Below are positions 11,895 through 15,263 of a stretch of 15,263 nucleotides of DNA, one piece after another. The notes under the pieces are model-generated. The model did no database searches. It saw only the letters and a list, made by a program, of their open reading frames with translations, and had not been told where the DNA came from. Numbering within the stretch: position 1 is the first letter of the stretch; every line of letters begins with the position of its first letter. Source of the stretch: PLGF01 sp052139695 (lineage in GTDB: Bacteria; Verrucomicrobiota; Verrucomicrobiia; Limisphaerales; Palsa-1400); NCBI GenBank assembly GCA_052139695.1, contig JBKQWF010000304.1, positions 1 to 15,263 of the forward strand, given 5' to 3'. The translations under genes were made by a program, and so were the position numbers.

Positions 11895-13442
11895 TCACTC
11901 CCACTCAATGGTCGCGGGCGGTTTGCTCGAAATATCGAGGCAGACGCGATTAACGCCTTTGACCTCGTTGATGATCCGGTTGGAGACTTTCTCCAGCAGA
12001 TCGTAGGGCAGCTTGACCCAGTCCGCCGTCATGCCGTCCTGCGATTCCACGGCGCGAATGGCGATGGTGAAATCATAGGTCCGCTCATCTCCCATAACGC
12101 CGACGCTCCGCACCGGGAGGAGGACGGCGAAACTTTGCCAAATGCGATAATACCACCCGCTGGCCTTCATCTCATCAACGACGATCGAATCGGCGGCGCG
12201 CAGGATTTGGCAACGTTTGGGAGTCACTTCCCCGACAATGCGAACCGCCAGGCCAGGGCCGGGGAACGGCTGGCGCATGACGATTTCGTGGGGAAGGCCG
12301 AGTTCCAAACCCAGTTGCCGCACTTCGTCTTTGAAAAGACATTTCAAGGGCTCGACCAGTTTGAACTTCATCTTGCGCGGCAAGCCGCCGACGTTGTGAT
12401 GGCTCTTGATCAATGCGGCCGGGTTGCCGGCAATGGGGACCGATTCAATAACGTCGGGATAAAGCGTCCCCTGGCCGAGGAAACGGGCCGCCCCGGCGCG
12501 TTTGGTGGCGGCTTGGAAGACTTCAATGAAGGTCTTGCCGATGATTTTGCGTTTGCGTTCGGGGTCGGTCACTTTTTTGAGGCGGCCGAGGAAGAGGCGG
12601 GAGGCATCTTCATATTGCAACTTGATTTTGAAGTGCCGCCCGAAGACTTCCCGCACGACTTGAGCTTCGCCCTCGCGCAATAGACCATTGTTGACAAAGA
12701 TGCAGGTCAACTGGTCCCCGATGGCTTTATGGATCAAGGCGGCGGCGACGCTGGAATCCACCCCGCCGCTCAAGCCGAGGAGGACGCGCTCGTTCCCGAC
12801 GAGCTGGCGGATTTCCTCCACCGCGTGGTCGAGGTAATGGAGCATGGTCCAATCCTTGCCGCACCCGCAGGCGCCGTTGACGAAATTGGCAATAATCTCG
12901 CGGCCTTTGGGGGTGTGAACCACTTCGGGATGAAACTGCACTCCAAACAATTTGCGCTCGCGATGTTCAATGGCCGCGAACTCGGAATTATCGGAAGTGG
13001 CGACCGCTTTGAAGCCGGTCGGCGGCTCGGTCAGCTTGTCGCCGTGAGAATTCCACACTTGCATGGTCTCCGGCAGGTTGGCAAAAAGCGGGCACAAGGG
13101 GTCGGTGATGAGCAGCGTGCCTTTGCCAAATTCCCGTTTTAATCCCCGCGAGACCTGGCCCCCCAGCAGATGGGCCATGAGTTGAGCGCCGTAACAAATT
13201 CCCAGGATCGGTATGCCGAGATCGAAGATGGCACGGTCAGGAACCGGGGCTTTGGGCGCATAAACGCTGGCCGGCCCCCCGGAAAGAATGAGGCCGCGCG
13301 GTTTGGCGGCGGCAATCTCCTCCGCGGGAAGGTCAAAGGGTACAATGGTGGAATAAACCCCGCATTCCCGCACGCGCCGGGCGATGACCTGGGTGTATTG
13401 CGCGCCAAAATCTAAAATTAAAATCTGCTCCGTCATTGACAA
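11895..13442 (-). CDS. guaA: GMP synthase (glutamine-hydrolysing)
   Basis: A complete 513-515-residue GuaA, which converts XMP to GMP using ATP and glutamine in the cytoplasm. The N-terminal class I glutamine amidotransferase has DFGAQYTQVIARRVRE, the nucleophile in GICYGAQ (C83) and the other triad residues in FGVQFHPEV (H171, E173). The ATP-pyrophosphatase domain has the PP-loop LSGGVDSSVAA (224-234), and the C-terminal dimerisation domain ends in the usual PPATIEWE. Two starts are plausible: TTG at 13442 has AGGAG nine bases upstream, while the ATG at 13436 is two codons later with the same site fifteen bases away. No IMP dehydrogenase gene is adjacent. The phosphatase gene follows directly. 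Confidence 0.97.
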   Translation of the reverse strand: MSMTEQILILDFGAQYTQVIARRVRECGVYSTIVPFDLPAEEIAAAKPRGLILSGGPASVYAPKAPVPDRAIFDLGIPILGICYGAQLMAHLLGGQVSRGLKREFGKGTLLITDPLCPLFANLPETMQVWNSHGDKLTEPPTGFKAVATSDNSEFAAIEHRERKLFGVQFHPEVVHTPKGREIIANFVNGACGCGKDWTMLHYLDHAVEEIRQLVGNERVLLGLSGGVDSSVAAALIHKAIGDQLTCIFVNNGLLREGEAQVVREVFGRHFKIKLQYEDASRLFLGRLKKVTDPERKRKIIGKTFIEVFQAATKRAGAARFLGQGTLYPDVIESVPIAGNPAALIKSHHNVGGLPRKMKFKLVEPLKCLFKDEVRQLGLELGLPHEIVMRQPFPGPGLAVRIVGEVTPKRCQILRAADSIVVDEMKASGWYYRIWQSFAVLLPVRSVGVMGDERTYDFTIAIRAVESQDGMTADWVKLPYDLLEKVSNRIINEVKGVNRVCLDISSKPPATIEWE

Positions 13443-13512
13443 AGCTGGTCACTCCTGAGGTTGCGACGCAAGCTCAAAGTGAGGGCAAACGCAACTGGAT
13501 TTCGCGGGTAGA

Positions 13513-13535
13513 GTCGCCTCGCCGAGCCGTCCCTA
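13513..13535. repeat. Degenerate copy of the REP-like repeat
   Basis: The core CTCGCCGAG at 13518-13526, followed by CCGTCCCT, resembles half of the double hairpin at 3292-3341. Here the flanking arms no longer pair well. It lies just upstream of the group II intron-like region. Confidence 0.5.
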
Positions 13536-13537
13536 GC

Positions 13538-13819
13538 GTGCTTGGCAGGTGTTGTGGACTATCGGGATGAAAGGAACCCGACGGAGGCGATGACGCCAAC
13601 CGTAGCGGAAGGTTAGGCCGAGGCCGCAAGGCGCAGGTCGCAGGAACCGGAAGCGAACTCTTGGCCGCAGGAAGACGAACGAGTAGTGAGGCCGGGTCCT
13701 TATGCCATCAGACCTTGCGAGTCCATAAAATCGCTACGTTCAACCGCCGTATGCGGAAAACCGCACGTACGGTGGTGTGGGAGGGGTGGCGGCCGCAATC
13801 CCGTCACCTCGACCCGATC
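13538..13819 (+). mobile_element. Degenerate ORF-less group II intron, copy 1
   Basis: The 3' part is diagnostic. Positions 13744-13775 fold as domain V: CCGCCGTA pairs with TACGGTGG, a CG bulge follows, then TGCGG pairs with CCGCA around AAAA. This is 32 nt against the usual 34, with CGC in place of the AGC triad. A domain VI-like stem follows, with an unpaired A near 13812, seven bases from the inferred 3' end at 13818-13819. Upstream, GGGATGAAAGGAACCC (13562-13577) and ACCGTAGCGGAAGG resemble domain I of bacterial introns. The 5' end is guessed at GTGCTTGG (13538). Only about 205 bases precede domain V, too few for intact domains I-IV, and no reverse transcriptase is present. Confidence 0.65.
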
Positions 13820-14193
13820 GTGCGCCTGTGATGGTGCCCGATTAAAGCGATGAAAGTTCGCTTCCATGCGATGAAGAATCGTGCGGTATCGAACCGTAAC
13901 TGCGTCGTGGCAACACGCGTGGAGAGCAACGGAACGAGAAGGGCCAGTCCGTAACAACGACCGCCTGAAATGGCGGGCAACTTGAACTCGATTTGGTCGG
14001 CGTTGGTGGGCGAGCCTGCGGAGCAAAGGCGAAGCCTGTCGCGCAGGGTAAAAACCCTCTGGCAATGGTGGAGCGGCCTGGAGAAATCCCCCGCTACCTG
14101 CCAACACCCCGCAGATGGTTGGAGACGGAACGGTCGGAAAGCCGGATGCGGGATTTGGAGGGGTGGAGCCGAAACTCCATCCCTACCCCTATC
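13820..14193 (+). mobile_element. Degenerate ORF-less group II intron, copy 2
   Basis: It starts with GTGCGCC, a canonical intron 5' end, directly after copy 1. GCGATGAAAGTTCGC (13849-13863) matches the domain I stem pattern, and 13896-13942 matches the minus-strand element at 1-55, including GCGTGGAGAGCAAC. Near the 3' end GCCGGATGCGGG (14141-14152) is the 5' half of a domain V, but the 3' half is missing. Domain VI is well formed: TGGAG/CTCCA (14164-14168/14175-14179) extended by GGG/CCC, with an unpaired A at 14185, seven to eight bases before the 3' end at 14192-14193. At about 373 bases and with domain V broken it cannot splice. It encodes no protein. Confidence 0.7.
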
Positions 14194-14220
14194 ATTGATT
14201 CTCAATAATTGATTCTCAAT
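14194..14220. repeat. Tandem copy of a 13-bp palindromic unit
   Basis: ATTGATTCTCAAT occurs at 14194-14206 and 14208-14220, one A apart. Each unit is itself an inverted repeat (ATTGA-TTC-TCAAT). The pair begins at the intron 3' end and stops four bases before the end of the esterase gene. Confidence 0.75.
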
Positions 14221-14223
14221 ATG

Positions 14224-14931
14224 TTACGGAGATTTAGATGCATCCCCACGAGCCTGGCTCATTTGGCTTTGCAACAACGGCTGGAGGACTTTCCAGACAT
14301 TTTCAGCCACGATAGCGTGGCCGGGGGCGTTCGGATGAATGCGGTCTTCCTGGTTTAATTCACGATGTCCTCCCACGCCCGCGAGAAGAAACGGGACCAG
14401 CGCGGCCTGGTACTTCGCGGCCAACTCGGGGTAAATCGCGCGAAAAGCCGAATCGTATTCCTCGCCCATATTCGGCGGCATCTGCATCCCGGCAACAATC
14501 AGGTTAACTTGCGGATACTTTTGGCGCACTCGGTCGAGAATGGCTTGCAGGTTGGTGCGTGTGGCCGAGACCGGCAAGCCGCGCAGACCGTCGTTGCCGC
14601 CCAATTCCAGAATCAGCACGTCGATCTGGCGCCGCAGCAACCAGTCGATGCGACCCAGGCCGTCGGCGCTGGTGTCTCCGCTGACCCCCGCGTTGACCAC
14701 CGTGCAAGGCCAGCCCGCCGCGTCGATCTTTTTTTGCAACAAAGCCGGGAACGCCTGTTCCGGATCGACCCCCAATCCCGCCGCCAAGCTGTCCCCCAGG
14801 ACCACGATCACTTTCCGTTCCGGCCGCGATGCCGCAGCGGCCTGCCCGCGCGCCATGGAAGCAAAAAGGAGCGCGACCATCACGGGGAGAATGCGCCCGA
14901 ATTCTTGCGCGTTATGCCGCATAGTTCGCAT
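14224..14931 (-). CDS. TesA-like SGNH esterase/lysophospholipase, secreted
   Basis: A 235-residue SGNH-hydrolase of the TesA/arylesterase type, cutting ester or thioester bonds of short acyl lipids, probably in the periplasm. All family blocks are visible (numbered from the ATG at 14931): VVLGDSLAAG (Ser48 nucleophile), NAGVSGDTSADG (glycine of block II), ELGGNDGLRG (Asn113) and EDRIHPN (Asp196, His199). A signal peptide spans about residues 1-30, with the hydrophobic ILPVMVALLFASMARGQA after a charged start. The frame can be extended to a GTG at 14958, or shortened to the ATG at 14922; 14931 gives a good signal-peptide N-region. Its stop lies four bases from the palindromic pair next to the intron remnant, so insertion stopped just short of the gene. 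Confidence 0.88.
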   Translation of the reverse strand: MRTMRHNAQEFGRILPVMVALLFASMARGQAAAASRPERKVIVVLGDSLAAGLGVDPEQAFPALLQKKIDAAGWPCTVVNAGVSGDTSADGLGRIDWLLRRQIDVLILELGGNDGLRGLPVSATRTNLQAILDRVRQKYPQVNLIVAGMQMPPNMGEEYDSAFRAIYPELAAKYQAALVPFLLAGVGGHRELNQEDRIHPNAPGHAIVAENVWKVLQPLLQSQMSQARGDASKSP

Positions 14932-15086
14932 CGTCAAATCGAATCTTGTAACGAACACGAAACCCCCGCGCCTGTCAACGAGGCGATTTTCGCCGCAAGC
15001 AATGAAGGTTCAGCCAATTCTGGCGGAGCGGCGCTGCTGTGCCGCCCATTCTTTTTTTGCGGTAAGAGGAAGAGAAGGGAAAACCA

Positions 15087-15108
15087 GGGCGGAGCAGCAG
15101 CTCCGCCC
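15087..15108. repeat. 9-bp hairpin, REP-like
   Basis: GGGCGGAGC (15087-15095) and GCTCCGCCC (15100-15108) pair perfectly around AGCA. No T-run follows. A related GC-rich stretch, GGAGCGGCGCTGCTGTGCCGCCC at about 15026-15048 in broken form, precedes it. It resembles an intergenic REP-type palindrome of a different family from the CTCGCCGAG type. Confidence 0.55.
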
Positions 15109-15134
15109 CACCGGGATTGCGCGGCACTGCAATT

Positions 15135-15148
15135 GCGCCCTAGGGCGC
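15135..15148. repeat. Perfect 14-bp palindrome
   Basis: GCGCCCTAGGGCGC is fully self-complementary. It lies in the 305-base spacer between the esterase and the right edge, 27 bases after the 15087-15108 hairpin. Role unknown. Confidence 0.5.
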
Positions 15149-15235
15149 GCCTTTTCTGCCGGGCAACTCGTTGCGAGTTAAAGGTTTTAACACTTTTTGC
15201 GGGACATCCTGGGGAAAGTTTTTTAAGGTCCCGGC

Positions 15236-15263
15236 ATGGCAAAGAGCAAATGTCGGTTCCGTC
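15236..15263 (+). CDS. Possible start of a gene cut by the window edge
   Basis: ATG at 15236 opens a frame (MAKSKCRFR) to the end of the window. AAGG seven bases upstream could serve as ribosome binding site, after a run of T residues and a long non-coding spacer. Nine codons are too few to identify a product or to be sure it is a gene. Confidence 0.3.

Noticed and set aside
13700..14212. Several short frames in the guaA-esterase spacer
   Set aside because: The region carries intron RNA structure (domains V and VI); the translated products resemble nothing and lack reverse transcriptase motifs.
15087..15108. GC-rich hairpin considered as a terminator
   Set aside because: No T-run on either strand and no gene ends beside it.

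Overview
The window looks like chromosomal DNA from a moderately GC-rich, environmental Gram-negative bacterium, most likely of the Verrucomicrobiota (Pedosphaera/Limisphaerales type). This is an inference from the mix of a secreted polysaccharide-degrading protein, REP-like palindromes, frequent DUF433/PIN-like toxin modules and group II intron debris. No rRNA or other taxonomic marker is present, so the assignment is tentative.

Layout. Positions 1-140 hold the 5' (domain I) part of a group II intron on the minus strand, running off the window. Positions 220-1340 hold a broken IS1634-type transposase (minus) facing away from a small DUF6788 gene (plus), with a perfect 30-bp palindrome at the transposase breakpoint. 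Positions 1499-7766 are three plus-strand genes: a secreted imidazolonepropionase-like amidohydrolase, a ClC-type chloride channel/antiporter, and an 888-residue secreted protein joining a GH71/99-like barrel, a CBM9-like domain and a GH16 glucanase/agarase-like domain. Between the first two lies a 540-bp gap with a gene relic and a REP-like double hairpin. Positions 7763-9939 (minus) are the coupled pair ymdB-xseA, whose end overlaps the end of the GH16 gene.

Positions 10108-11248 (plus) carry a DUF433 antitoxin, a decayed DUF5615 (PIN-like) toxin and a cupin protein; the cupin gene is bracketed by a 12-bp direct repeat. Positions 11365-13442 (minus) are guaA followed by a small cysteine phosphatase. 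Positions 13538-14193 hold what I read as two degenerate, ORF-less group II introns in tandem, one with an almost complete domain V and one with domain V half deleted but domain VI intact. A TesA-like SGNH esterase (minus) follows, then a palindrome-rich spacer and the possible first codons of another plus-strand gene.

Functionally the core is housekeeping (GMP synthesis, DNA repair nuclease, cyclic-nucleotide phosphodiesterase) plus secreted carbohydrate and ester hydrolysis. Selfish-element debris fills the gaps. The most interesting hidden signal is the scatter of related group II intron pieces: the left edge (minus strand) and the 13.9-kb element (plus strand) share a recognisable stretch of domain I sequence.
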